DNA of 64,000 nucleotides from Verrucomicrobiota bacterium (GTDB lineage: Bacteria > Verrucomicrobiota > Verrucomicrobiia > Limisphaerales > UBA9464), in NCBI GenBank assembly GCA_947471985.1, contig CANIZL010000001.1, positions 62,001-126,000 of the forward strand, read 5' to 3'. Below, one piece after another: positions 55,301 through 63,220 of the stretch. The first letter of the stretch is position 1, and each line of letters begins with the position of its first letter. The position numbers and the translations under genes were made by a program. The notes below the pieces were generated by a model. It worked only from the letters and a program-made list of their open reading frames with translations, was not told where the DNA came from and did not search any database.

Positions 55301-55655
55301 CGATGAAGCGCTCCTGCGCCATATCTTCAGCAATTTGGTTTCCAATGCCGTGAAGTATTCCCCGGCCGGGGGCCGCGTGGAAATTACGGCGCGACGGGAG
55401 GGTGTGCTGGCGCACATTTCGGTGCGGGACCACGGGATCGGCATTCCGGTCGCCGATCAGGAACATCTTTTCGAGGCGTTTCACCGCGGCACCAATGTCG
55501 GCGAGACTCCCGGTACCGGACTGGGATTGTTGATCGTGAAGCGATGCGTCGATTTGCACCAGGGACGCATCGAATGCCGTTCCGTCGTAGGGCAGGGGAC
55601 GACGTTCACTGTGTCACTGCCATTATTCTTGAAGGTGCCCGTGAAGCCGAGCTGA
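52323..55655 (+). CDS. Histidine kinase with periplasmic WD40-type propeller shared with PVC Ser/Thr kinases
   Basis: The ORF is 1110 aa. TM1 is at about 83-105. Next comes the linker 'LWKSLLAEARATRLSQRLDRR...ELRHEAIATLALPE', a stretch characteristic of planctomycete and verrucomicrobial Ser/Thr kinase-WD40 proteins. A WD40-like propeller fills about 190-800 and TM2 about 826-846. A short coiled region, HisKA with 'FVSTVSHEFRTPLG' (phospho-acceptor His889) and HATPase_c ('NLVSNAVKYSPAGG', 'DHGIGIP', 'GTGLGL') end the protein. The propeller lies between two membrane helices and so should face the periplasm. The start is uncertain: GTG 52323 is the track start, GTG 52455 also fits. The 3' end overlaps a convergent globin gene by 50 bp. 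Confidence 0.85.
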   Translation: MPWKGGRSCGFKQARRRNSREIRLWSEVGSLGWPGVVWSLKPKEVVAEPAAQKTISTTSPPASTPGPQGRREALRRRLLRANWLVVAALGLVLLLALGVLWQSFRASRLQVQALSEQHRAEQAESGARVELWKSLLAEARATRLSQRLDRRNLSLTSIRRAAEIATTEELRHEAIATLALPEQNVDSSVTLDPQSTANEMDQELRLFAEGLPNGDVRIRRLSDGVEVKRLRMADGPIPAEQGRPVGMLFSPQAKRISVRHAYGALAVWDLETGRLLFVRDADALRRPASGAEFTADGEFLVAPIFTPDGFAVLEASSGRMIAHFPQINSFHHATVRPGRHQFAAYSDGRVYLLDWDRRAEVDQFPFPAGARYLAWSADGRRLAIAGSSLTVDVWDLDSRQKMLLPGHQDDVKSANFDPAGSLLATYTLDKVSRIWNVRTGRLLETTQDGWLRKFSVEHRTGWWTKKTQLEVRHASASRVYDTGERDLGPFDGATLDTSFDGQWAVARTDSGELWAWRLAQPTVIQKLPLVEVDSVMFHPREPRLLLARGMGLDEVGYTTITNQGVPWLRLGTASRRAMSHETRGVQMSADGGTLIGRNETYGRVWVEGKKPGSDAIPFTNILHLSMDHRLCGARGASSVSLSPDGRWMATGADSTGTKVFDCASGQMIRQLDSGPGGVQFSPDGRWLVLANFEGCHLFRTGDWGLAWSLPMTASRPSRSGAAAFSPDGKQLVIAWSTRSAVLLDTASGRHLAELESPQGSPIRQLSWTADGERIVALTRAETLDIWRPQALQEELSKLGLSWQQTERPLAAEPALWKLPRVGLPRWVLLLVLAAAGVVALVALGSLQRHRRMVEDYARTEELASRQEQELAVEREVNELKSRFVSTVSHEFRTPLGITMSAVELLRNYLDRLSPQKLKELLDDIYHSTLRMSGLMEQVLLLGRVESGRFGCQIAPLDVPTLLARLLDETRSATSQRCELALQADSTPWAGAQGDEALLRHIFSNLVSNAVKYSPAGGRVEITARREGVLAHISVRDHGIGIPVADQEHLFEAFHRGTNVGETPGTGLGLLIVKRCVDLHQGRIECRSVVGQGTTFTVSLPLFLKVPVKPS

Positions 55656-56088
55656 GCATCGCGGTGCCGGTGGCGCGGCGGGCTTTCGTCGCACCCGTCA
55701 GCATGGTGCTCGCGAGGGTTCCGTACAATTCGGTCCAGGCGCTGCGCACCTCGGGAGTAAACCCCTGGCCAAGCGCCTCCTGCAACATGCCGAGGAGCGC
55801 CTGACCGACGGTGTCATAGTCCTGGTCGCGTACTCCGTAGCTCACGTGCCGAGCCCCAAGATCCACCAGGACCGCGGTCAATTGCGTTGGTCGCTCCAGC
55901 AACTCCAGCGCCTGGCCCAGAAGATTCAGCAGCTTTTGGGATTGCACCTCGATGTCCTCCCGGAAGAGCGGCCGCAGTGCCGGGTCGAGGGCGAACAAGC
56001 GACGGTAAAAGATCAGGGCCGGCACCATTCCCTGTTGCCGGAGTCGCTGAAAGCTGGATCGCAAGGACTCAATTTCGCTGCCGCTCAT
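55606..56088 (-). CDS. Single-domain globin (bacterial haemoglobin, FHb/SDgb-type)
   Basis: The 160-aa protein has the three-over-three globin pattern: 'ALIFYRRLFALDPALRPLF' (Tyr28 at B10, Phe42 at CD1), 'SQKLLNLLGQALELL' (probable Gln51 at E7) and 'VDLGARHVSYGV' with proximal His81 at F8. It lacks any reductase or signalling domain, so it could bind O2 or NO, or pair with another protein. The long ORF in the track starts far upstream in antisense sequence; ATG 56088 starts the globin. It lies between, and opposite to, a histidine kinase and a response regulator, overlapping the kinase 3' end by 50 bp. Confidence 0.85.
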   Translation of the reverse strand: MSGSEIESLRSSFQRLRQQGMVPALIFYRRLFALDPALRPLFREDIEVQSQKLLNLLGQALELLERPTQLTAVLVDLGARHVSYGVRDQDYDTVGQALLGMLQEALGQGFTPEVRSAWTELYGTLASTMLTGATKARRATGTAMLSSASRAPSRIMAVTQ

Positions 56089-56181
56089 CAACGCAATTTG
56101 TGATGGCGGTGCCCGGACCGCACTCGGACTTAAGTCGGATGGCTCCGGACGACAGCGTGCGACATGCTGCGCGCGCCCGTT

Positions 56182-56631
56182 ATGAAACGAATTCTCGTCA
56201 TTGAAGATCAGGCCCCCATGCGGCGCAATCTGGCGCTTCTGTTGGAATTGGAGGGCTACACGGTGTTGACCGCACCGGATGGGCGGGCGGGCGTGGAGAC
56301 GGCGCGGCGGGAGAAACCGGATCTGGTGATCTGCGACATCATGATGCCGGAGTTGGATGGCCATGGGGTGGTGCGGGCACTGCGGTCGGAGCGGGAGACG
56401 GCCCTGCTGCCGTTTATTTTTCTTACGGCCAAGGGCGAGAAGGATGACGTCCGCGCCGGGATGCAGTATGGCGCGGATGATTACCTGACGAAGCCGGTAA
56501 TCCGTGAAGATTTGCTGGTGGCGGTGAAGACCCGGCTGGCCCGGGCGGAAGTGGCGCAAGAACTCGTGGCGGCTGCCGCTGCGCTGGGCGGCTTTCACCC
56601 GGACTTCAGCGCCCCGGAACCCCTGCGGTAA
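56182..56631 (+). CDS. Response regulator receiver part, cut from its HTH by an in-frame stop
   Basis: The 149-aa product has a full receiver domain: acidic pair in 'ILVIEDQAPMRRN', phospho-acceptor Asp52 in 'LVICDIMMPELDG', 'PFIFLTAKGEKDDV' and the Lys in 'GADDYLTKPV'. It ends with 'SAPEPLR' at a TAA at 56629-56631. The frame immediately downstream continues, without a shift, into a LuxR-type HTH. The product is therefore either a broken NarL/FixJ regulator or a standalone receiver. The ATG at 56182 matches the family start; 56164 is an alternative. It follows the kinase and is its likely partner. Confidence 0.85.
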   Translation: MKRILVIEDQAPMRRNLALLLELEGYTVLTAPDGRAGVETARREKPDLVICDIMMPELDGHGVVRALRSERETALLPFIFLTAKGEKDDVRAGMQYGADDYLTKPVIREDLLVAVKTRLARAEVAQELVAAAAALGGFHPDFSAPEPLR

Positions 56632-56634
56632 AGT

Positions 56635-56856
56635 TTGGGTATCACCGCCCGCGAGGCGGAAGTGCTCCTGTGGGCGACCCAGGGCAAGAGCAATGGTGAC
56701 TTTGCGGCGATCCTCCAAATGTCCGAAAAGACCGTCAAACAGCACCTCGGCAGTGTGTTTGAGAAGTTGGGCGTCGAAAGCCGTACGGCAGCATCCTTGC
56801 GGGCCTTGGAGGTCCTGGCCAATGGCCCGGCCCACAAGTCGTCGTCGAATCAGTAG
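56635..56856 (+). CDS. LuxR/NarL-type HTH part of the split response regulator
   Basis: The 73 residues read 'LGITAREAEVLLWATQGKSNGDFAAILQMSEKTVKQHLGSVFEKLG', a complete GerE/LuxR DNA-binding domain. The fragment is in the same frame as the receiver ORF and begins 3 bp after its TAA. The first possible start is a TTG at 56635, with no clear ribosome site, so independent translation would depend on coupling or readthrough. The codons encoding the HTH remain intact, which suggests a recent nonsense change or continued use. A pseudogene half is equally possible. Confidence 0.7.
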   Translation: MGITAREAEVLLWATQGKSNGDFAAILQMSEKTVKQHLGSVFEKLGVESRTAASLRALEVLANGPAHKSSSNQ

Positions 56857-56955
56857 GGGACTTCCTTTTTTTTGGGGGGGCGGGAGGAACTGGGAAAGGG
56901 GCGCATGCCGAAGCCCGTCCAAACGATTTATCGTATCCGTCCGGTGGAGTGCTCT

Positions 56956-57725
56956 TGAGGTTGCCTTGATAAAATGGACAGAGAAAAGAGATGGATTGGT
57001 TAGATATTTTTGGTTTCGAATTGGTTTGGGGAAAGGAAGTCGAGAGCGCGGTGGAGGCGCTGGCGATTGTAGCAGGCCTCAATGTAATCAAAGATGGCGG
57101 ATTGGGCTTGGGAGTGAGAGGCGAAGTCACGTCGGTAGACGAGTTCGATTTTGAGGGTGCTCCAGAAGCTTTCCATGGCGGCGTTGTCGTAGCAGTTGCC
57201 CTTCCGGCGCATGGAAGAAAGGAGCTGGGCTTGGGCCAGAGCGGCTCGAAAATCAGCGGAGGCGTATTGGACACCGCGATCGGAGTGGAAGAGCAGCTGG
57301 GCAGTTGGTTGGCGGTGTTGGAGCGCCATGTTGAGCGCGGCCACGACCAGCGGGGTGTCGATCCATTCGCTCATGGACCAACCGACGATCTTTCGGCTGT
57401 AAAGGTCAAGGACGCCGGCGAGGTAAAGCCAACCTTCCTGGGTCTCGATGTAGGTGATGTCGGCGACCCAGATCTGATTGGGTGCCGTGGGCGTTGGAGC
57501 CTCCGCCAGGCGATTGGGCACGATGGGGTGGTCGTGGTTGCTGTCGGTGGTTTGGACGCGGTAGCGGCCCTTCTGGCGGCCGCAGAAGCCAGCCTGACGC
57601 ATGAGGCGGGCGATTCGTTGACGTCCATGACGATGCCCGCGGGTCCGCAATTCCCGGACGATTCGGGGACTGCTATAGGTCTGGCATGCTTGGTGTCCGG
57701 GGGGACGGACTCGCCGACTAGAAAG
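56956..57725 (-). mobile_element. 5'-truncated IS3-family insertion sequence remnant
   Basis: The segment holds the C-terminal three quarters of an IS3-family OrfB on the minus strand. At its 3' side the sequence tgaggttgccttgataaaatgg (from 56956) may be the surviving terminal inverted repeat; this is a guess from form alone. No OrfA and no matching left end were seen, so the copy is immobile. Confidence 0.65.
57000..57719 (-). pseudogene. IS3-family transposase OrfB, N-terminal truncated
   Basis: The minus-strand frame is open from about 57719 to the stop at 57000 and encodes about 239 residues. It opens within the HTH_21 region ('CQTYSSPRIVRELRTRGHRHGRQRIARLMRQAG'). The full integrase core follows, with the DDE residues in 'VADITYIET', 'LLFHSDRGVQYAS' and 'AAMESFWSTLKIELVYR'. 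Typical OrfB is about 280 aa, so the first 40 or so residues are gone, ending at an upstream in-frame TGA. OrfA is absent. The ORF track gives only 57000-57650, starting at an internal TTG. Confidence 0.85.
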
Positions 57726-57937
57726 TCAGCGGTACCGGGGGCGCCGGTTTTTCAACCGGCGGGGGGTGGGTATTGCGGGCGCGAGGGGAACGGCGGGTGT
57801 GGCCGGACCATTCGCTCACTCGGGGGAATCTGATTTGCGAAGAAGTTTGTAATCGGGTGCCCGGAATTCCCCAGAAGGAGGGAGAAGTCGGTTCAGGGTG
57901 GGCAATGACGTCCAACTGGATCGACGACCCGTACGTC

Positions 57938-59344
57938 ATGAACACATCGCTAAAATCTTCCGCCGTTACCTGGCAGCGTTGGGTCGGGATTGGGGCCCTG
58001 ACCGTCGCTTCCGCCACCGCACTCCACCTCCCGCAGGTCCATGCCGACGACGCATCAGCTCCGCGGCCGGTTGGCCCGCCAGGCCTCGTTTCGCCGGGCC
58101 AGGCGCAATCCGGGGCCGTGGGGGCAGCTCCCAGATCGGCTCAGAGTCGGCGCGTGTCCGGCGGGTTGATCTTCGTTTTTGCCATTTCCCTGATCGGGTG
58201 CCTCGGATCGGTCCAGGCGGCGGCGGGGTACTCGTGGATTTGTCGCGAGCCGGGCGGCAAACGGCTCGTGCGCATCGATAACACGGGGATCGGAATGGAG
58301 TCCGACCACAAAACCCTACTGACCATCGATCCGAACAACTTCATCCTGGATAAGGCCGGCAAACGGCTCTTCATCGTGGATGACAACGATGTGCGTCCCG
58401 GCGCCACGCCCGGCGGTGTTCGGCTGGCGATTTTCGACGGCGAGGACATCCGCCATGGCGGCGTCGCCAGTGGCAAGGTCCTGATCAATTATCGGCATCC
58501 GGATCTATCGCCGACCTCCGCGGGCAACCGGATTTATTCCATCGAAGGACCCGCCCTGAGCAAGGCGCAATTGGTGGCCGGCTTGTACCTGCTCAAGCCC
58601 GAGATGTTTCGGCTGACCGACGAGGAAACGGCGGCACAGTTGGCCGAGTTTAAGAAAAACGCGGCGGAACAGCATCAACGGGACATCGCTGACCAGGTAG
58701 CCGGCAAGTGGACAATGCTGAATTCCAGCGGCATCCGCGAGGACGTCGGCAAAGGGTTGATCACCGCCAAAGCCAAGAAGGGTGAGGCCTATCCCATGAC
58801 GTTTGATTTTACCCCGGATGGCGGGCCTCAGTGGAGCGGCGTCGGCGTCTACAAATATACGAATGGGGACAAGCTGTTTTGGACGGCCTACGGGACGCCA
58901 AAAACCGTGGGACTCTGCGTTTATGAGATCAAAGACGGGGGCGTGCTCGAAGGGAAATGGTACCCGTGGTACGTCGACGGCGACCCCAAGAACGTGGGCA
59001 CGGAGAATCTGAAGGGACCGGGCACGCTGGACGGCGAGTTCACCATCGTTTCGGCCAAGGCGCCGAACACCGGCGCAGCGTACGCCGGGACCGTCACCAT
59101 CAAACCCCAAACCATCGTGGGAACCTCCGACAACGCGAAGCCTTACCTCATCACTTGGAAACTGGGTACGTTGGTGATCCGCGGGATCGGCATTCGCAGC
59201 GACAACTTCCTTTACGTCGCCTCGGGAACCGGCGCGGATGTGAACGTGGCTAAATTCAACATCGGGAACGGCACCATGAATAGCGAGTGGTTCAAACTGG
59301 GCTCGGAGGACATGGGCCGGTCCGCCGCCATGAGCGGAGAATAA
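57938..59344 (+). CDS. Exported protein of unknown function, two hydrophobic N-terminal segments
   Basis: The product of the ATG at 57938 is 468 aa. It has two hydrophobic segments: 'WVGIGALTVASATALHLPQVHA' (about 13-34) and 'GGLIFVFAISLIGCLGSVQAAAG' (about 73-95), either of which could be a signal peptide. A GTG at 58154 would start just before the second. The mature part is beta-rich with 'WICREPGGKRLVRIDNTG', a helical 'LTDEETAAQLAEFKKNAAEQHQ' segment, and a C-terminal domain with 'LEGKWYPWYVDGDPKN'. No family was recognised. It stands alone between the IS remnant and the convergent Ser/Thr kinase gene; the ORF track starts earlier, in non-conserved sequence. Confidence 0.6.
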   Translation: MNTSLKSSAVTWQRWVGIGALTVASATALHLPQVHADDASAPRPVGPPGLVSPGQAQSGAVGAAPRSAQSRRVSGGLIFVFAISLIGCLGSVQAAAGYSWICREPGGKRLVRIDNTGIGMESDHKTLLTIDPNNFILDKAGKRLFIVDDNDVRPGATPGGVRLAIFDGEDIRHGGVASGKVLINYRHPDLSPTSAGNRIYSIEGPALSKAQLVAGLYLLKPEMFRLTDEETAAQLAEFKKNAAEQHQRDIADQVAGKWTMLNSSGIREDVGKGLITAKAKKGEAYPMTFDFTPDGGPQWSGVGVYKYTNGDKLFWTAYGTPKTVGLCVYEIKDGGVLEGKWYPWYVDGDPKNVGTENLKGPGTLDGEFTIVSAKAPNTGAAYAGTVTIKPQTIVGTSDNAKPYLITWKLGTLVIRGIGIRSDNFLYVASGTGADVNVAKFNIGNGTMNSEWFKLGSEDMGRSAAMSGE

Positions 59345-59585
59345 CGCCGGGGAAGGGCAGACAGGATTGGACCGGGGCCACGCTGCGGTGGCCGGTCCCG
59401 TCGGTCCGTCAAACCCCACGCCGCTGAACCCGAAAACGGAAGGTGTCGAGCAATTGAGCCGCGGTCACTTGGTGCTTTTCGATTAACCCGCGAAGTCCGC
59501 CTTTCCGTGGCAAAAGTGATACCAATGACCGCCCGGCTTCATTTCCTTGGTTGCCTTCTTCGAGATGAATTCCGCGTTTCCCAGC

Positions 59586-62500
59586 TTACCGCTTGAGCGA
59601 CCCGTCCCGTCCGCGCCAGAGCCGCAATCCGCGCGAACTGATGGTCACGAGCGCGTCGTGCTCGGGGTTGAAAGCCATCATCAGGGCCGGAATGGGCTCC
59701 TCCAAAAGTCGCACCACTTCGCGTTCCGCTACCACGTCCCACAGGACGATTTCTCCGCTATCCAACGCCACGGCGAGCCGTTCGCCATCCGGAAAATAGC
59801 AGGTCGACCAAATCCCCGTGTCCGGCGCCGCCAAGTGGCGCGGCGGCAATTCCACATGGCGGGTGTCCCAAATCCGGGTCCCCCCCACAAAACTCACCAC
59901 CGCCACGTGATATCCGTCCGGGGACAACATCGAGTCCGTGACCGAATCGGAATGGCCGTTGAACGGTCCGTGCCAGCGTCCGGTCGGCCAGTCCAGCACC
60001 GCACTGCCGGCCTGGTTGTCTTCCTGGGTGAGCGATTGACCGTCGAAGGAAAACCGCGGCAGTCCCGGCCGCTTCAGTTTGGTGAAACCCGGAACTCGTT
60101 TCAACAACGTCCCGGTCGCCACGTCCCAGATCGCCAGCGACTCGTCTGCGCCCACGCTGGCCAGGTACCGGTTTTTCTGCGAATAGGCCAGCGACTTCAC
60201 GCCGTTCGGATGCGCCGCGAGTCGGCGGCCCACGAGGTAAGTTCCGTTCGTTCGCACCCAGTGCTCCACCGAACCGTCGTCGCGGGCGAGGGCGAAGCAT
60301 TCCTGGCGGTCCCCGCCCACGCCGGACACCACGTGCGGGTCGTTCCCTTCGGCCAAGGTCTTCATCGCCGAAAACGGGTCGCTGATCTTCCAGTCACGTC
60401 GGGCCGTTCCATGCCAGACCAGGGAGCCATCCGGCGACAGGAGAAATTCGCTGCTATCGCCCAGACTGCGAATGGGCTCACGGGTGCGGGAAGGCTTGGT
60501 CAGATCCCAGATTCGCACCGTGCCATCCCGGCTGCCGGAGGCGAGTTGGCCACCGTCCGGGAAGAAAGCCACGGCGGTCACGGCCGCGCGGTGGCCCTGC
60601 AACAGGCCGATCTGGGCCCCGGACTCGATCTCCCACAAGCCGATCACCTGATCCGTGCCCGCCGTCGCCAGAAGGCGGCTGTCCGGCGAGAAGGCCGTGC
60701 GGAAAACCAGGGCTTTGTGGTCGTGCAACTCGTGTTGGACCACGCCCGTGCGGAAATCCCAAACCCACACGGCGTTGTCGTTATACGTCGCCGCGGCATA
60801 GCGTCCGTCGGGGGAGAGACTCAACGAGACTTGATAGCGGGTCCCCAAGTCGGGCTGTCGGTTGGTCGTCCCCGTGAGCGAGGGCAGTTCGAGAAAGCAG
60901 CCGGCTCCATTCCATAATAACATGGCGAAGTGCCGGGCAAACGCGTCGAACGCCAGCGACGCCAGCCCGGGCAGGTCCACCGAACGGACGGTTTTTCCGT
61001 CCGCCAGATCGTGGACGGATAATTGGCCGCGCGCCCCCAGATGCAGCTGACGACTGTCTTCCGAAAACGCCGCCGTCGCGGTTTTGGGCGAGTGGAAGGT
61101 GAAATCGACGCCCCAATTCGTGGTGTTCAACAGGCGGGTGGAGCCTTCCCGGGTACTGCAGGCCAGCCAGTGTTGATCGGGCGAGAAGACGAGTTGATCC
61201 ACCAGGACGGGGCCGGGCAGGCGCTGCAGTTGCGCCCGTGTCCCGGAGTTCCAGACGGTGATCCAGCCATCACTTTCCCCCGCGGCCACGAGGCGACCAT
61301 CCGGGGAAACGGCCAGCGCGCTGATCCGATTGGAGCAGACGCCCAGGGTGAAGAGTTCATCCGACGGCAGCCGGCTTTGAAAATGACGCCACTCCCAATT
61401 CCGAAAATCGCCACCGCGGGCCCCACCGTCCGGGAGTTCCGCCGAACCCGGATTGTGACGCTCCAAAAGTCCGGCGACGTAACCGAAATTCCGATCCTTC
61501 ATGGCCCGATCGATCAGCAACATGTCGGCGGCGTACGCGTTGCGATCGGCCAACCGGCGCTGCTGGGACTCGCGGTGCGCCAGCGCTTCTGCCCGCTGCC
61601 ATTGCCAAAGAACTCCGGCCACGCCAACCCCGAGGGCGAGGCCCAAGGCCAGCAGAGCCGAGGCCAGCGCGGGCTTCCGCCGGCACCAGCGCACCAGTCG
61701 TTCCAACATCGATACCGGCCGGGCGGAGATCGGTCGACCCTCGAGATACGCCGCCAAATCCGCCGCCAAATCCCGGGCGGACGTGTAGCGCCGGGCGGGA
61801 TCCTTGGTGAGACACTTGAGGCAGATCGTTTCCAGGTCCCGCGGCACCCCCGGATTCAGGCGGGTCGGCGACACCGGATCCGTCTCGACCACCAACCGCA
61901 ATGTTCGCACCGGCGTGGACGCCTGGAACGGCGGACGGCCCGTCAGCAGTTCGTAGAGGACCGCGCCGAGCGAATAGACGTCGCTTCGACTGTCAATCAC
62001 CCCGGCACTCGCCTGTTCCGGCGACATATAGCTAGGCGATCCCAGGATGCCGTCGGTGCGGGTCAATTCCGAATCCCGTTGGGCAAACTTGGCGAGGCCA
62101 AAATCCGTCACCCGCGGCTGGTCGCCGGGCGCCAGCAGGATGTTGGAGGGTTTGAGATCCCGATGCAGGATGCCGTGGTCGTGCGCGTGTTGGACCGCGT
62201 CGGCGACGGATTTCAGCAGCCGCGCTGCGCGTTCCGGTGCCAGGGGCCCTTCGCGAACCACCTTCGCCAGGCTCGGCCCGGCGACGTATTCCATGGAGAA
62301 CCACGGCTGCCCATCGTGTTCTCCCACCTCGTAAACGGCCACCAGGTTGGGATGCTGAAACCGCGCGGATGCCTCGGCTTCGTGACGGAAGCGGACCAGT
62401 TCCTCCGCCTTCGCGAGTTGACCCGCCGCGATCATCTTCAACGCCACGATCCGGTTCAATCCGCGGTGGCGGGCTTTGAAAACAATGCCCATGCCGCCGC

Positions 62501-62726
62501 GCGCGATTTCCTCCAGGAACTCGTAGTTGGCAAACCCCGAAAGATGCGGCACGAGGTTGGTTTCCGCTTCCAGCGCCGCGAACAGATCCCCGACCCCGGG
62601 CGTTGGTGTGGAGCCATCAATCTTCAGGGTGGTTTGCAGCAGGCACTGTTGGCACAACCCTCCCAACCCGCTGTCGACTCCGGACAGCGGGTGACCGCAC
62701 GTGGGACAAGGATTGGGGGGCGTCAT
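59586..62726 (-). CDS. Transmembrane Ser/Thr protein kinase with WD40 repeats
   Basis: The 1046-aa protein has an N-terminal zinc ribbon ('CPTCG...CQQC', residues 7-28). A Hanks-type kinase domain follows, with glycine loop 'IARGGMGIVFKA', Lys97 in 'VALKMI', 'HRDLKPSN' (188-195), 'DFG' (208-210) and 'GSPSYMSPEQA'. A transmembrane helix lies at about 353-375 ('ALLALGLALGVGVAGVLWQ'), then a WD40 propeller ('RISALAVSPDGRLVAAGESDGWITVWNSG', 'ALASVAFFPDGGQLASGSRDGTVRIWDL'-like blades). The kinase is cytoplasmic and the propeller periplasmic. It is the last gene of the operon with an ECF sigma factor, a standard PVC pairing. Confidence 0.93.
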   Translation of the reverse strand: MTPPNPCPTCGHPLSGVDSGLGGLCQQCLLQTTLKIDGSTPTPGVGDLFAALEAETNLVPHLSGFANYEFLEEIARGGMGIVFKARHRGLNRIVALKMIAAGQLAKAEELVRFRHEAEASARFQHPNLVAVYEVGEHDGQPWFSMEYVAGPSLAKVVREGPLAPERAARLLKSVADAVQHAHDHGILHRDLKPSNILLAPGDQPRVTDFGLAKFAQRDSELTRTDGILGSPSYMSPEQASAGVIDSRSDVYSLGAVLYELLTGRPPFQASTPVRTLRLVVETDPVSPTRLNPGVPRDLETICLKCLTKDPARRYTSARDLAADLAAYLEGRPISARPVSMLERLVRWCRRKPALASALLALGLALGVGVAGVLWQWQRAEALAHRESQQRRLADRNAYAADMLLIDRAMKDRNFGYVAGLLERHNPGSAELPDGGARGGDFRNWEWRHFQSRLPSDELFTLGVCSNRISALAVSPDGRLVAAGESDGWITVWNSGTRAQLQRLPGPVLVDQLVFSPDQHWLACSTREGSTRLLNTTNWGVDFTFHSPKTATAAFSEDSRQLHLGARGQLSVHDLADGKTVRSVDLPGLASLAFDAFARHFAMLLWNGAGCFLELPSLTGTTNRQPDLGTRYQVSLSLSPDGRYAAATYNDNAVWVWDFRTGVVQHELHDHKALVFRTAFSPDSRLLATAGTDQVIGLWEIESGAQIGLLQGHRAAVTAVAFFPDGGQLASGSRDGTVRIWDLTKPSRTREPIRSLGDSSEFLLSPDGSLVWHGTARRDWKISDPFSAMKTLAEGNDPHVVSGVGGDRQECFALARDDGSVEHWVRTNGTYLVGRRLAAHPNGVKSLAYSQKNRYLASVGADESLAIWDVATGTLLKRVPGFTKLKRPGLPRFSFDGQSLTQEDNQAGSAVLDWPTGRWHGPFNGHSDSVTDSMLSPDGYHVAVVSFVGGTRIWDTRHVELPPRHLAAPDTGIWSTCYFPDGERLAVALDSGEIVLWDVVAEREVVRLLEEPIPALMMAFNPEHDALVTISSRGLRLWRGRDGSLKR

Positions 62727-62769
62727 CCGGAGTTCCTCGGCGACGCACTTCCCGGTGGCCCGCCGATAA

Positions 62770-63108
62770 TTAGACGAGCGTCCAATGAGGAACTCCCCGG
62801 AGCCATAATAAAATTCCTGTGACCACCGCCAACGCCAGCACGCCCGGAATCAAGTACCCCAAGGCCGATCCCGTGCCGGTTTTCCACCAGATCCATCCGG
62901 CAATCCCGCCGCCCAGCCCCAAAATCAGGACCAGCAGCATCCCCGTCAGCACGGCGAATCCTTCTAAATCCGAGGCCATTCGGCTTCGCGTCAGACTTCC
63001 GTCTTTGAGCATGGCGCCGGCCATCCCGAACAGAAATGCCCAGACCAAGAAACCAACGAACGGAAAACTGACCGCCCAAACCAGGGAATGAAGGATCCGA
63101 GAAAACAT
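62770..63108 (-). CDS. Small membrane protein between sigma factor and Ser/Thr kinase
   Basis: The 112-aa product from ATG 63108 has three hydrophobic helices ('LVWAVSFPFVGFLVWAFLFGMAGAML', 'GFAVLTGMLLVLILGLGGGIAGWIWW', 'YLIPGVLALAVVTGILLWL'). It lies between the sigma factor and the kinase on the same strand, 43 bp upstream of the kinase. A role in anchoring or regulating the sigma/kinase pair is possible but no anti-sigma motif is visible. The track start at 63162 adds 18 residues without support. Confidence 0.65.
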   Translation of the reverse strand: MFSRILHSLVWAVSFPFVGFLVWAFLFGMAGAMLKDGSLTRSRMASDLEGFAVLTGMLLVLILGLGGGIAGWIWWKTGTGSALGYLIPGVLALAVVTGILLWLRGVPHWTLV

Positions 63109-63220
63109 AGTAAGCGCTCGCCTTCCCCTTCTGAGGAAATCCGTTCCCGAAATTACCGGCACCGCTCCGAATTTTTATCAACTTGTCGCCGCAGCGCCGT
63201 TTTACCGCCACATCGCTGGC

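Noticed and set aside
56089-56922. N-terminal extension of the globin ORF
   Set aside because: The extra residues lie antisense to the response regulator, and the globin fold begins exactly at the ATG at 56088.
57742-57761. cgccggtt-tttc-aaccggcg hairpin beside the IS remnant
   Set aside because: An 8-bp stem without a T-run and with no gene ending just before it; not enough to call a terminator or IS end.
59369-59399. GC-rich inverted repeat after the unknown exported protein
   Set aside because: The stem ggaccggggccac/gtggccggtcc has no T-tract and a mismatch; terminator status is not supported.
61023-62822. 599-aa plus-strand ORF opposite the Ser/Thr kinase
   Set aside because: It is a shadow of the kinase, which has all catalytic motifs on the minus strand.
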